Below, piece after piece: positions 30,680 to 39,788 of a stretch of DNA of 64,000 nucleotides. A program made the position numbers and the translations under genes. The notes under the pieces were generated by a model. The model saw only the letters and a list, made by a program, of their open reading frames with translations. It was not told where the DNA came from and made no database searches. The stretch is from Chloracidobacterium sp. (lineage in GTDB: Bacteria; Acidobacteriota; Blastocatellia; Pyrinomonadales; Pyrinomonadaceae), in NCBI GenBank assembly GCA_016720705.1, contig JADKKB010000001.1, positions 124,001 to 188,000 on the forward strand, given 5' to 3'. How positions within the stretch are numbered: the stretch's first letter is position 1; every line of letters starts with the position of its first letter.

Positions 30680-31453
30680 GTGTCTATGGATCACAAATAC
30701 CAAATAATCACATTCTACGAATTCAAAAGCCTGGCCGACGTGGCTGAGCTTACGGAAATTCGCGATGAACTGCGAGATGTGATGGGTGAATGTGGCGTTT
30801 TCGGAACGATAATTCTTGCCGAAGAGGGCTTTAACTCGACGGTTTGTGGTAGCCGCGGATCGATCGCCAAATTTACAACACGAGCGGAAGCGATACTTCA
30901 AACAACACTGAAGGTGAAGTCGTCGTTTCACGACGCGATCCCTTTTAGAAAGATCGACGTTAAGATCAAACCGGAGATCGTAACCCTCAAACAACCCGTG
31001 GACTTTGCTCTCGGTGTCGGAACTCGCGTTTCGCCTGATGAGTGGAACTCGATCATAACTGATGGCGAAACGCTCGTCCTGGATACGAGAAATGACTATG
31101 AGTATCGCAACGGTACATTTCGTGGAGCTATCAATCCGCACACGGAAAAGTTCAGCGACCTGCCCGAGTTTGTGGCTAAGCATCTTGATCCCGTCAAACA
31201 TAAGAGCATTGCAATGTTTTGTACCGGAGGTATCCGTTGCGAAAAATTTGCACCGTATATGAAACAGATCGGTTTTGAGAATATATACCAGCTCGAAGGC
31301 GGGATCCTTAAGTACATTGAGGACGTGAGTCCCGACGAGAGTCTTTGGGAGGGCGAGTGCTTCGTCTTTGACGAACGTCGAACGGTGGATGAACAGCTTA
31401 AAATGGGCAACGAGCCTGACCTTTCACAGATACCGCCGGGAGAGCGGAAATGA
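30680..31453 (+). CDS. trhO: tRNA uridine(34) hydroxylase TrhO (rhodanese-like)
   Basis: A 257-residue TrhO/YceA-type protein. The N-terminal acylphosphatase-like part (YQIITFYEFKSL...AEEGFNSTVCGS) is followed by a rhodanese domain with the active Cys in AMFCTGGIRCEKFAPYMK near residue 180, and QLEGGILKYIED. TrhO makes 5-hydroxyuridine at the wobble position of certain tRNAs. The gene may start at GTG 30680 or ATG 30686; the second gives MDHKYQII. Placed directly after fmt and before rsmB, it belongs to a translation-quality operon. Confidence 0.9.
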   Translation: MSMDHKYQIITFYEFKSLADVAELTEIRDELRDVMGECGVFGTIILAEEGFNSTVCGSRGSIAKFTTRAEAILQTTLKVKSSFHDAIPFRKIDVKIKPEIVTLKQPVDFALGVGTRVSPDEWNSIITDGETLVLDTRNDYEYRNGTFRGAINPHTEKFSDLPEFVAKHLDPVKHKSIAMFCTGGIRCEKFAPYMKQIGFENIYQLEGGILKYIEDVSPDESLWEGECFVFDERRTVDEQLKMGNEPDLSQIPPGERK

Positions 31454-31474
31454 TTGTAGCTGTCTTGTGACCAA

Positions 31475-32755
31475 ATGGCGATATCACCTTCCAGAATTGC
31501 GGCTTACGACTGCCTCTTTGCGATCGATAGCGGGACGGCATTTTCTGCTGATGCACTAGCCTCGGTAGAGCCCGGACTAAGCGAAAAAGATCGCGGGCTT
31601 TGTCACGAGTTAGTTCTCGGTTCGCTTCGGCGGCAAATCTATCTCGACCGACTAATGGCCAAATTTGCGGGAGCGAAAAAGTTGGATCGAGCAGTTAGGG
31701 TAGCTCTTCGTCTCGGTGCATATCAGCTATTGTTCCTTGACCGTGTTCCGGCATTTTCGGCTATAAATGAGAGTGTAGAGCTAGTCCGCAAAGCGAAGAA
31801 AGCATCGGCGACTGGATTTGTAAACGCCATACTACGCCGTATCACCCGCGAAAGCATTGAGATAGCCTTTGCTGACGAGATCGATAGGGTATCAGTCGAA
31901 ACGTCGCATCCCCGTTGGTTGCTCGAACGCTGGGTAAATGAATTAGGACAAGACCGAGCGTTCAGTCTAGCCGCGGCGAATAATGCCGAACCGCCACTAG
32001 CGTTCCGACGGACCGCCCGATCAAGCGGCGTTGAGCTTGAGGATGTTGGGCGACCATCGAGACACGTTGGCGGTTGCCGGATGGGAACAGGGATTAGCGG
32101 TCAGTTGTTGGAATTAGAACGAGCGGGCGAGATCTATTTCCAGGATGAAGCATCGCAACTGGTCGCTTCCGCGGTCAGGGCATCGGACGGTGAGTCGATC
32201 ATAGATATTTGTGCCGCACCCGGGAGCAAGACCGGTACTCTGCCGGTGTCAAGCGATCGTCTCGTCGTCGCGGGAGATGTCTCGTGGCCGAGGTTGGTAA
32301 CATTAAGGTCGAATCTGGAGCATCAGGGTGTTGTCGATATTACACTATGCCAATACGACGCAGAGGTCGAACTGCCATTTGCCGACTCAACATTCGATGT
32401 GGTCATTGTCGATGCGCCGTGCAGTGGCACCGGTACGATCAGGCATAATCCGGAAATTCGATACAAATTGAACGAGGCGGATTTTTTGAGACATTCTTCG
32501 AAACAACTCAAGATAGCTCTTAATGCATCAAAAATATTGAAAAAAGGCGGACGACTTATCTATTCCACGTGCTCCATTGAGAGGGGCGAGAATGAAGATG
32601 TTATCGATAGGCTATTGCGGTTGCGGCCCGAACTCGGAGTTACGCGTCCTACTGTAGATGATCGGTTTGTAACGAGTGAGGGGTTTGCCCGGACATTTCC
32701 GGATCGAGATGATATGGATGGCTTTTTTATCGCACAACTGACGAGGACGCCCTAG
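31475..32755 (+). CDS. rsmB: 16S rRNA (cytosine-967-C5) methyltransferase RsmB
   Basis: A 426-residue RNA m5C methyltransferase. Residues 1-140 are the NusB-like RNA-binding domain (SRIAAYDCLFAI, RVALRLGAYQLLFLDRVP, FVNAILRRI). The SAM-binding domain has FQDEASQLVAS, IIDICAAPGSKTGTL near residue 245, and both catalytic cysteines in VDAPCSGTGTIRHNPEI near 310 and IYSTCSIERGENEDV near 365. It methylates C967 of 16S rRNA in E. coli numbering. It lies 21 nt behind trhO, and its fmt-rsmB vicinity is a widespread arrangement. Confidence 0.95.
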   Translation: MAISPSRIAAYDCLFAIDSGTAFSADALASVEPGLSEKDRGLCHELVLGSLRRQIYLDRLMAKFAGAKKLDRAVRVALRLGAYQLLFLDRVPAFSAINESVELVRKAKKASATGFVNAILRRITRESIEIAFADEIDRVSVETSHPRWLLERWVNELGQDRAFSLAAANNAEPPLAFRRTARSSGVELEDVGRPSRHVGGCRMGTGISGQLLELERAGEIYFQDEASQLVASAVRASDGESIIDICAAPGSKTGTLPVSSDRLVVAGDVSWPRLVTLRSNLEHQGVVDITLCQYDAEVELPFADSTFDVVIVDAPCSGTGTIRHNPEIRYKLNEADFLRHSSKQLKIALNASKILKKGGRLIYSTCSIERGENEDVIDRLLRLRPELGVTRPTVDDRFVTSEGFARTFPDRDDMDGFFIAQLTRTP

Positions 32756-32842
32756 GATTCGTATTTGCTTGTGCGGTTCGTTGTTTCGCCCAAAAGTGCT
32801 ACAATTTGGGTTTGATTTTTTGGGCTATTTAATTGGATCTTT

Positions 32843-33493
32843 ATGCGCGGAATCTCGGCAATTGGAAAACTCATCGCACTTGCCATTTTGGTCTGTGTAT
32901 TCTTTGGTGGAATGGCAGGTGTCATCTACTTTTCGTTGCAGGGCGTTGAGATCAAAGTCCCTGAACTGACGGGTAAGAACTTTACCGAAAGCGAACACGA
33001 ACTCGCGTCTTTGGGGCTAAAGATCAAGAAACGTGCCGATCGCGTAACCGCTGATCCGCCAAATACTGTTATCGAACAGCTTCCTAGACCCGGTGAAACG
33101 GTGAAGACCGGCCAGTGGATTCTGGTAGTTACGAGTAAACCGCCAATTGATGGTGACGAAGTTCCTCAGTCCCTGAAAAAGACGGACGAGGACGATACGG
33201 AAAAAATCGAAGAAATGATCACCGAAAAGCCCAAAAAGCCGAAAGCCAATAGTAATACGAATCGGAAAAAGGCTGAAACCACCCGCGACGTTGCAAGTAA
33301 CGTAGCCGGAACCAATTCAAACTCCGATTCTGTGGAAGGTAATTCAAATAAAAAGGAAGGCGGCACCACGACAACGCCGGGCGATAAGAACAACAAAAAC
33401 GCATCGACACCGAATGGACGACCTGGTTCCGGGTCAAACACCTCGAAACCGTCAGATTCGCGGCCGAAGAACCCCAATCGTCCGAATCGCTGA
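32843..33493 (+). CDS. Single-PASTA-domain membrane protein with low-complexity tail
   Basis: The 216-residue protein has one N-terminal membrane helix (LIALAILVCVFFGGMAGVIYF), then a PASTA domain at about residues 36-100. Its blocks are VPELTGKNFTESEHELASLG, ADPPNTVIEQLPRPGETVKTGQWILVV. The rest is a disordered, Lys/Asn/Ser/Thr/Pro-rich tail. PASTA domains sense muropeptides or stem peptides; here there is no kinase domain, so it may be an envelope scaffold. A TACAAT at 32800-32805 could serve as a -10 box. Its place between rsmB and rpe resembles Acidobacteriota gene order as I recall it. Confidence 0.82.
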   Translation: MRGISAIGKLIALAILVCVFFGGMAGVIYFSLQGVEIKVPELTGKNFTESEHELASLGLKIKKRADRVTADPPNTVIEQLPRPGETVKTGQWILVVTSKPPIDGDEVPQSLKKTDEDDTEKIEEMITEKPKKPKANSNTNRKKAETTRDVASNVAGTNSNSDSVEGNSNKKEGGTTTTPGDKNNKNASTPNGRPGSGSNTSKPSDSRPKNPNRPNR

Positions 33494-33539
33494 TCGATCA
33501 CCTTTTTTGACATATTGATATCGGATTTAACCGGACCGA

Positions 33540-34202
33540 ATGTTTGAGATAGCACCTTCAATACTTTCAGCAGATTTCACCAGGCTTGGCGAGCAGATCC
33601 GTGAGGTCGCCGCCGGTGGTGCCAGCATTTTACACGTCGACGTGATGGACGGTCATTTCGTCCCTAATATCACGATCGGTTTGCCGGTGGTCAGATCGAT
33701 CCGTGCAATGACGGAACTGACGATCGACACGCATCTGATGATCGAACAGCCCGGACGTTATGCCGCGGAATTTGCAAAGGCCGGTGCCAATATGGTCTCC
33801 GTGCACGTCGAGGCCGATCCGAATTTGCATCGAACGCTTTCGTCGATACGAGATGAAGGCGCGAAGGCGGGCATTGCCATCAACCCTGCGACGCCGCTGA
33901 CGGCTATCGAAGAGGCGATCCAGCACGCGGATTTTGTTCTGGTGATGTCGGTCAATCCGGGTTTTGGCGGGCAACGATTCATTCCGGCGGTGCTGGACAA
34001 ATTAAAACGGCTTCGCCAACTTATCGATGATCGCGGGTTGCCCGTTAACATCGAGATCGACGGTGGTGTGGATGCTAACAATGTTGCGGAAATATCTCGC
34101 TCCGGAGCGGAGATATTAGTCGCCGGCTCAGCAGTTTATGGCACCAATGACCCGGCGGCGGCCGTGAGGGAACTCATCGATAAAGGAACTCGCTGGGTAT
34201 AA
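33540..34202 (+). CDS. rpe: Ribulose-phosphate 3-epimerase
   Basis: A 220-residue TIM-barrel epimerase interconverting ribulose 5-phosphate and xylulose 5-phosphate in the pentose phosphate pathway. The family motifs are complete: APSILSADFTRLGEQI at the start, LHVDVMDGHFVPNITIG near residue 32 with metal-binding His and Asp, DTHLMIEQP near 63, VMSVNPGFGGQRFIP near 138 and IEIDGGVDANN near 172. ATG 33540 gives the standard N-terminus. It is 46 nt behind the PASTA gene and 35 nt before the BamD-like gene. Confidence 0.96.
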   Translation: MFEIAPSILSADFTRLGEQIREVAAGGASILHVDVMDGHFVPNITIGLPVVRSIRAMTELTIDTHLMIEQPGRYAAEFAKAGANMVSVHVEADPNLHRTLSSIRDEGAKAGIAINPATPLTAIEEAIQHADFVLVMSVNPGFGGQRFIPAVLDKLKRLRQLIDDRGLPVNIEIDGGVDANNVAEISRSGAEILVAGSAVYGTNDPAAAVRELIDKGTRWV

Positions 34203-34237
34203 AGCTCGGCGGATCGAAAATAAAGTTTTGAGGAATT

Positions 34238-35767
34238 ATGGTAAGAATCAGTATTAGGGTTTTTGTTCTTTCACTTTTGGCGACTGCATTGTTTTCCGCG
34301 TCGGCGATGGCACAGTCCAAGCCGCTTGACGGCAGTGAAATACAGCGTCTGGATGTAATGAGGGACAAACTTGACCGAATGAAGCGATCGCTTTCGGCTG
34401 CTGCGGGAAGTCTCAAAGACGAAAATAGCAACGACAAATCTAAGAAGAACGACAAGGCTAACCTAGATTCACCGCTCGGCCGTATGCTTGGGCTGGAGAA
34501 GGAAGCCTCGAAGCTGTTGTCGGACGCGAATAATCAAAGGGGCAGGATCGATCGCGGGGACAAGCATGAAAAGGCGGACGTGGACAGTCTGGAGCAAGCC
34601 GTCAGCGAGTTGCAGGCGCGCGTGGAAACGGTGCAGGCTGAAAGTGCGGCGGCCCGAGCAAACCCTAATTCGCGCGTCGGTCAGGTTCGTGAGGTCAAAA
34701 AGAAAAAGAAATTTCTAGGCATTTTTGGCGGCGGCAGCGGCGATGACGAGTATGACGAGTTGATGGGCAGCGTCATACCCGGACGCGACCGCGAATTGTT
34801 TATTGTCGCCACGCGTGAAGTCCGAAAGAAGAATTACGATGTCGGGCGACTGCTTTTTCAGACCATCATTACAACATATCCGGATTCTCAGTATTTGCCG
34901 ATGTCAAAATTGGCTGTCGCGGATTCATTTTTTCTGGAAGGTTCGACAAGTGCTTTGATCCAGGCGATCGCTGCATATCAGGACTGGCTCACATTCTTTC
35001 CGACTCATCCGTTAGCCGATCGCGTCGTTCTTAAGATCGCGGAAGCTGAAATGCGTCAGATCGGCCTGCCGGACCGTGATGCAACCCGCGCAAAGCGTGC
35101 TGAGACACGCCTCAAGGCTCTTTTGCAGCAATATCCGAACTCGATCCTCAGGAACGAGGCTCAGACCCGTTTGAACGAAGTCCAGGATAATCTTGGTCTG
35201 CATAATCTGTTCATAGCGAATTACTATTACATTATGTCGATCGATCAAAAGAAGGGCGGGCTAAAAGGTGCTCAATCGCGATATCGTGAGATCCTCGATA
35301 AATACCCCAATTTTAAGTTTATGGACGAGGTTTTGTTCAAGACCGCCGTGACTTACCAGATCGAGGAAGAAACGGATCAAGCAGCTCGATATTTTCAGAG
35401 GATCGTCTCGGATTACCCGAACAGTGAGTACGTCGATCGGGCCAAAGAACAGTTGACGTTGATCGGTGCCACTATTCCCGCCGTTAACCCTGAAAGGGCA
35501 ACCACATTGCCGCCTGAGGATGTTTCATTCTTTCAAAATTTCCGAAATCAGCTATTCGGTATCTATCCGATGACCATTGACAAAAACGGCGTGCTGATGA
35601 CGAAGGATTTCGAGAAAGAAAAATTTGAAATGATCGATCAGATCATTGATAATCAGGGCGATATATTGGTTAATCAGATACCTAAAGCTCTGACCACTGT
35701 TATTTCGCAACGTCAGCCGGTCGCCCAACCGACACCGCCGCCGACAGCACCGCCGCGGCAGCAATAG
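34238..35767 (+). CDS. BamD-like outer-membrane assembly TPR protein
   Basis: A 509-residue exported protein with a signal peptide (VLSLLATALFSASAMAQ). A charged coiled-coil region follows (about residues 30-150, with LEQAVSELQARVETVQAES). BamD-type TPR units then run from about residue 185: YDVGRLLFQTIITTYPDSQYLPMSKLAVADSFF, AIAAYQDWLTFFPTHPLADR, ARYFQRIVSDYPNSEYVDRAK. It ends in a Pro-rich tail. No lipobox Cys is present, unlike classical BamD, and the extra N-terminal region is long. A role in beta-barrel assembly is likely by family but unproven. Confidence 0.82.
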   Translation: MVRISIRVFVLSLLATALFSASAMAQSKPLDGSEIQRLDVMRDKLDRMKRSLSAAAGSLKDENSNDKSKKNDKANLDSPLGRMLGLEKEASKLLSDANNQRGRIDRGDKHEKADVDSLEQAVSELQARVETVQAESAAARANPNSRVGQVREVKKKKKFLGIFGGGSGDDEYDELMGSVIPGRDRELFIVATREVRKKNYDVGRLLFQTIITTYPDSQYLPMSKLAVADSFFLEGSTSALIQAIAAYQDWLTFFPTHPLADRVVLKIAEAEMRQIGLPDRDATRAKRAETRLKALLQQYPNSILRNEAQTRLNEVQDNLGLHNLFIANYYYIMSIDQKKGGLKGAQSRYREILDKYPNFKFMDEVLFKTAVTYQIEEETDQAARYFQRIVSDYPNSEYVDRAKEQLTLIGATIPAVNPERATTLPPEDVSFFQNFRNQLFGIYPMTIDKNGVLMTKDFEKEKFEMIDQIIDNQGDILVNQIPKALTTVISQRQPVAQPTPPPTAPPRQQ

Positions 35768-35775
35768 GCGAGAGA

Positions 35776-36246
35776 GTGATCGATCCTGACGTTAAAAAGA
35801 GAGTGGACGAACGTTACTCGCGTTCGTTGATCATTTACAGTTCAATGGCTGCATCGGCATTAGGTATCGCGGCCATCGGGTGGATTGTCATTCCGGCAGT
35901 TCAAATACCGGCCTCAGCACCGGCGGTTGTGCCCATTTGGGTGTTGGTCTTTTTCCTGGCGATTGCTGCGATCATTGCCCGGAGATCTCTGGTTCGATGG
36001 GAACGCCTGCATGACATAACTCTCCTTCGTGGGGTCGATGGACTTCTGGCAACGCTTCAGACGAACTCGATCATTTTGGCAGCCCTCGGCGAGATGATCA
36101 TTATCGCTGGCGTCGTTTCCGCGTACTTGTCATTTGACCGCGGTGACCTTCTGCGGTCGACGATCATAGCGGCGGTAGTGTTTGTGCTCAATTTTCCTCG
36201 TCGGTCGACCTGGGATACGATCATTTCCAGTCTAAGCAAAGTTTAA
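35776..36246 (+). CDS. Small membrane protein of unknown function
   Basis: A 156-residue protein starting at a GTG (35776), 8 nt behind the BamD-like gene. Four hydrophobic segments are visible: SSMAASALGIAAIGWIVIPA, VVPIWVLVFFLAIAAII, NSIILAALGEMIIIAGVVSAY and a weaker STIIAAVVFVLNF. Short charged loops separate them. No family is recognised. It is certainly in the operon with the BamD-like gene and the following TPR gene (10 nt gap), so an envelope-linked function is likely. Confidence 0.7.
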   Translation: MIDPDVKKRVDERYSRSLIIYSSMAASALGIAAIGWIVIPAVQIPASAPAVVPIWVLVFFLAIAAIIARRSLVRWERLHDITLLRGVDGLLATLQTNSIILAALGEMIIIAGVVSAYLSFDRGDLLRSTIIAAVVFVLNFPRRSTWDTIISSLSKV

Positions 36247-36256
36247 TATCTCAATT

Positions 36257-38293
36257 ATGTCCATAGCCGGAATGATACGCGCCATCGGTTTGACGATAGG
36301 CATCGTCGGGTCGGTTTACGCTCAAACCGGCCAAATGCCGTCCACTCCTGCCCAACTGCCCGCGGTGAGTATAGAACGCCGCCGCGAAGCGATGGAGCGA
36401 ATGCTGGAGGGACAGCGCCTTTTATTGGCGAGTAATCGGTTGCGTTCCGAGGCGGCGATCAACGCTACCGTAGAACGTGCGCGAGAGGCATTCCTGAAGG
36501 TTGTCGAGCTTGATCCGTCGATCGCCGAGGCCTATACGTCACTCGCTGAGATCGCAGTGTCGACGCCGCCAAATGATATTGGTGAGGCGATCAAGTATGC
36601 ATTAGCCGCCGTTCGCGTCGACAGTACGAATTTCGGCGGCCGCCGATTGCTAGCACGGCTTTACACGATCCGAGCCCGAGGTGCAGACGGTAAGTTCGAA
36701 CCGGGTAATTCTGCATTGGCGGTGGCAAATTGGCGTGAAGTTACGATCCTCGACCCTCGGAACGCGGAAGCGTGGGCATTTTTAGCGTCGCTTTACGAGG
36801 TCTCAGGCCGCAAAAATGAAGAGATCGATGCCCTCCGAAAATGGGTTTCGTCCGCACCGCCGATCGATACACAATTTTATCAGGCGGCATTGGGCAGAAC
36901 AGACACTCTCACGGTAGAAACTGCTTCCTTGAGACTCGGCCAAGCTCTGGTAGCTACAAATAACGCAGATGAGGCGTTGACCGTACTCGGCAATCTCGCG
37001 GCGGACGATCCCGGCAACGTGGCGGCCACCGAAGTATTGGGCGACGCCATTGCTCTGGCGAGCGATACTGCTGTACGCAAGGCCACTGAACTATTGAGGC
37101 AAGCGGCTTACGGCGATCCGTCAAACCTAAAGTTGATCGGCCTGCTTCAGAGTGTTTTCGAACGCGGCGGAGCGTCAAGGGAAGCCGTCGCTCTGCTGCA
37201 ACGATCGATCGAATCGACTGCCAAAAGCGATCCTTTGATAAACGCCAGGCTTCTGATCGAACTCGGTGATCTTTTCAGGCGTGAACAAAAGTTTGACATC
37301 GCTGCCGATTCGTATGAAAAGGCTCTGATCCGTATCGGCGATCCGACCGATGCCGACTCAAAATCCGAAATAAACGAGATCGTACGATCGGCGTTCGGTA
37401 AGTTGTCGCGGATCGATGGATTAAGGCTGAGGCCGACCGGAATAGTCAAACTTTCTATTCGTAGCCGAACATTTTTAGGCAAAGATTCGCAATTTCCTGA
37501 CCGTTTGGTGATCGACCACTATCGTTCCATCGGCAAACGTATCGAGGCACTGGCGGCCGTCAAATCCTTACGCGTGCGGTTTGGCACAGATGAGGGTCTC
37601 CGTCGTCTAGAAGCGACCGTCTTGGCGGAATCCGGAATGATCAGCGATGCCGTCAAGCTAATGAAAGCCCGCTGGGCCGATGCGGCAAATCGACCTGCGG
37701 CCGCGACGGAAGTACCGCTGACGCCATTCGATGAGTTTTCTGACCTACTTTTCATCTCCGACCTTGCCGCGCGTCACTCGAGTCCCGTGATCGCAGTTGA
37801 TGCCGCCAGAAGGGCATTGACTAAGGCAGTTGACTCCGACCGACGTCAGATCGCTCAATTGTCGGTCGCGACGGCATTGCAACGCTCAGGCGAATTCAAG
37901 GCTGCCGAGGAAATTCTGCGGGAACTGTTAAGACAGACGCCGGGGAATCCTATGGCGCTAAATAATTTGGGTTACTTCTTGGTTGAGCGTAACGAGCGAC
38001 TTGATGAGGCGGTTGTGCTCATTCGCGGTGCATTGTCGATCGATCCAACTAATGGCTCGTATCTCGATAGTCTCGGCTGGGCACTCTTCCATTCCGGAAA
38101 GATCGACGCCGCCGAGAGCGAGTTGCGAAAGGCAATCAGATATGACGATACGTCGGTTACAGCATTCGAACATTTGGGTGATGTTTTAGCCAAAAAGGGC
38201 GACCTCGCCGAGGCCCGGAAGTGTCGTGTTGCCGCACGTGCCAATGCTACATCGGCCGAAGATGTCCGACGTCTAGATGAAAAGCTGAAATAA
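36257..38293 (+). CDS. Exported TPR-repeat protein
   Basis: A 678-residue protein with an N-terminal signal-like segment (IRAIGLTIGIVGSVYAQTG), then TPR motifs throughout. Examples are AREAFLKVVELDPSIAEAYTSLAEIA near residue 75, LRLGQALVATNNADEALTVLGNLAADDP near 220, FKAAEEILRELLRQTPGNPMALNNLGYFLV near 545 and IDAAESELRKAIRYDDTSVTAFEHLGDVL near 615. The last repeats match the YfgC/BepA-like TPR tail style. It is the final gene of the PASTA-rpe-BamD run, and a modest hairpin lies behind it. It is likely a periplasmic scaffold. Confidence 0.82.
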   Translation: MSIAGMIRAIGLTIGIVGSVYAQTGQMPSTPAQLPAVSIERRREAMERMLEGQRLLLASNRLRSEAAINATVERAREAFLKVVELDPSIAEAYTSLAEIAVSTPPNDIGEAIKYALAAVRVDSTNFGGRRLLARLYTIRARGADGKFEPGNSALAVANWREVTILDPRNAEAWAFLASLYEVSGRKNEEIDALRKWVSSAPPIDTQFYQAALGRTDTLTVETASLRLGQALVATNNADEALTVLGNLAADDPGNVAATEVLGDAIALASDTAVRKATELLRQAAYGDPSNLKLIGLLQSVFERGGASREAVALLQRSIESTAKSDPLINARLLIELGDLFRREQKFDIAADSYEKALIRIGDPTDADSKSEINEIVRSAFGKLSRIDGLRLRPTGIVKLSIRSRTFLGKDSQFPDRLVIDHYRSIGKRIEALAAVKSLRVRFGTDEGLRRLEATVLAESGMISDAVKLMKARWADAANRPAAATEVPLTPFDEFSDLLFISDLAARHSSPVIAVDAARRALTKAVDSDRRQIAQLSVATALQRSGEFKAAEEILRELLRQTPGNPMALNNLGYFLVERNERLDEAVVLIRGALSIDPTNGSYLDSLGWALFHSGKIDAAESELRKAIRYDDTSVTAFEHLGDVLAKKGDLAEARKCRVAARANATSAEDVRRLDEKLK

Positions 38294-38295
38294 AG

Positions 38296-38319
38296 AAGGC
38301 CGCCTTTTCAGACGGCCTT
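38296..38319. terminator. Short hairpin between convergent genes
   Basis: AAGGCCG (38296-38302) and CGGCCTT (38313-38319) form a 7-bp stem between the convergent TPR and M48 genes, with A-rich sequence on both sides. It may terminate both transcripts, but the T-runs are short. Confidence 0.45.
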
Positions 38320-38323
38320 AAAA

Positions 38324-39508
38324 CTAAACCTGTGGTGTCGGCGTTGGTACCGGGTCCGTCGTAGGTTCGTTACGCTTTTTAAGCTTTGGCGGACCATCCG
38401 ATGGAGTCGAAGTGCTGTCCGGTGCTGAATCATCGGTCGGTTCAGGTTGCCTCTTCTTGAGTGTTGGTTTTGTGTCGCCACCTTCGTCGACATCGGATAA
38501 TACGCCGGCTCTCGCGTTCGTGGTCTTCATAAGCTGCGCTTTTACCCGCTGAAACTCTGAGGTGCTGATCACATATTCTTCTTTTTCGGGAAACCGTGCG
38601 ACCAATTCCAAACTGTCATCACGCCTTTCCAATGAAGGGGGATGCGATGAGAATAGTTTCGAGATCGTTCCCGGCTTTTTCCGATTTTTGGAAGCTAGCT
38701 TTTCAAACATCGTGGACATTCCGGTTGGATCGTATCCGGAAGCATACAGGTACTGTACACCGAGTTTGTCAGCCTCGACCTCCGCTCCGCGACTAAATTT
38801 AAGAAATGCCAACGCCTGAGCGATCCCGGCCGTGTTTTGAAGCACACTGCCGGCAATCCCGCCGGTCAAGATCATTCCGGCCAACATCCCGTACTGGAGC
38901 AACTGGCCTTTTCCTTGGTTCTCCATCGCGTGGCGAGCAGCAACGTGAGCGATCTCGTGAGCCATCACACCCGCCAATTCGGCTTCGCTGTCTGCAGCGA
39001 GAATTAATCCTTTATTTACAAAGAAATAACCGCCCGGCAATGCGAACGCGTTGACCTCATCACTATCAATGACCTTAATAGTGAAGGGTATTTTGGCATC
39101 TGAGTGCAGAACTATGTTCTGTCCGACGCGATTGACATATTCGGTGATGATCGGGTCATCCACCATTTTGGCCTGCTGCTCGACCTCCATCGCCAACTGG
39201 CGGCCGATCTGCATTTCTTTTTCCTGGGAACCGCCTAACCACCCAAACAGTTTGTCAGAGCCGCTATTGATGTTACGTTTACCGATCTGTGCCGGATCGT
39301 CCTTGGCCGAAAGAGTTCCGGGCCCCGGAGTTGGGGTTGCGTCGGACTTGGGCGATTGCTTTTCCTTCTTTTTAGATTTTACAGCAGGCTTGTCAGTATC
39401 GGTTTTTGTCTGGGCCCCAACGCGTACCGGTACCAACATCGATCCGCTAACCCAAATGCTTAGCAACAAAAAATATCCACTCACTTTCTTGACCAAACCG
39501 ATCGACAT
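38324..39508 (-). CDS. Secreted M48-family zinc metalloprotease
   Basis: A 394-residue exported protease. ATG 39508 is chosen because GGAGG lies 6 nt upstream; the signal segment is VSGYFLLLSIWVSGSMLVPV. The HEXXH motif MAHEIAHVAARHA with EVEADKLGVQYLYASGYDP downstream gives the third zinc ligand (EAD). NAFALPGGYFFVNKGLI is a further M48/BepA block. The C-terminal 70 residues are Pro/Thr/Lys-rich. Homologues such as BepA/LoiP degrade or chaperone outer-membrane proteins; the convergent TPR protein fits such a role. Confidence 0.9.
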   Translation of the reverse strand: MSIGLVKKVSGYFLLLSIWVSGSMLVPVRVGAQTKTDTDKPAVKSKKKEKQSPKSDATPTPGPGTLSAKDDPAQIGKRNINSGSDKLFGWLGGSQEKEMQIGRQLAMEVEQQAKMVDDPIITEYVNRVGQNIVLHSDAKIPFTIKVIDSDEVNAFALPGGYFFVNKGLILAADSEAELAGVMAHEIAHVAARHAMENQGKGQLLQYGMLAGMILTGGIAGSVLQNTAGIAQALAFLKFSRGAEVEADKLGVQYLYASGYDPTGMSTMFEKLASKNRKKPGTISKLFSSHPPSLERRDDSLELVARFPEKEEYVISTSEFQRVKAQLMKTTNARAGVLSDVDEGGDTKPTLKKRQPEPTDDSAPDSTSTPSDGPPKLKKRNEPTTDPVPTPTPQV

Positions 39509-39788
39509 AAACTGCCTCCAACTAATATTCACCGATACCAATGATTGTAGACCTTCACGAGTTGTCGTTCAACAGCTTTTTGATGCCCGCGCAAGCAAAA
39601 TGGTTGCGCAATTATCTTTATAAAAGATCAAATAGCAAACTGTCACCGATTGCGATAAATATAGGTTCTATTTACTGATTAAACTTGTTAAAATAATACG
39701 GACGGTTCCGTCGCGTGATCTGCCGCCTTTCGGCGGTTCGGGAAAGTTAGCTTTGGTAATAGATCAGCGGCACCGACACTACTAAAAG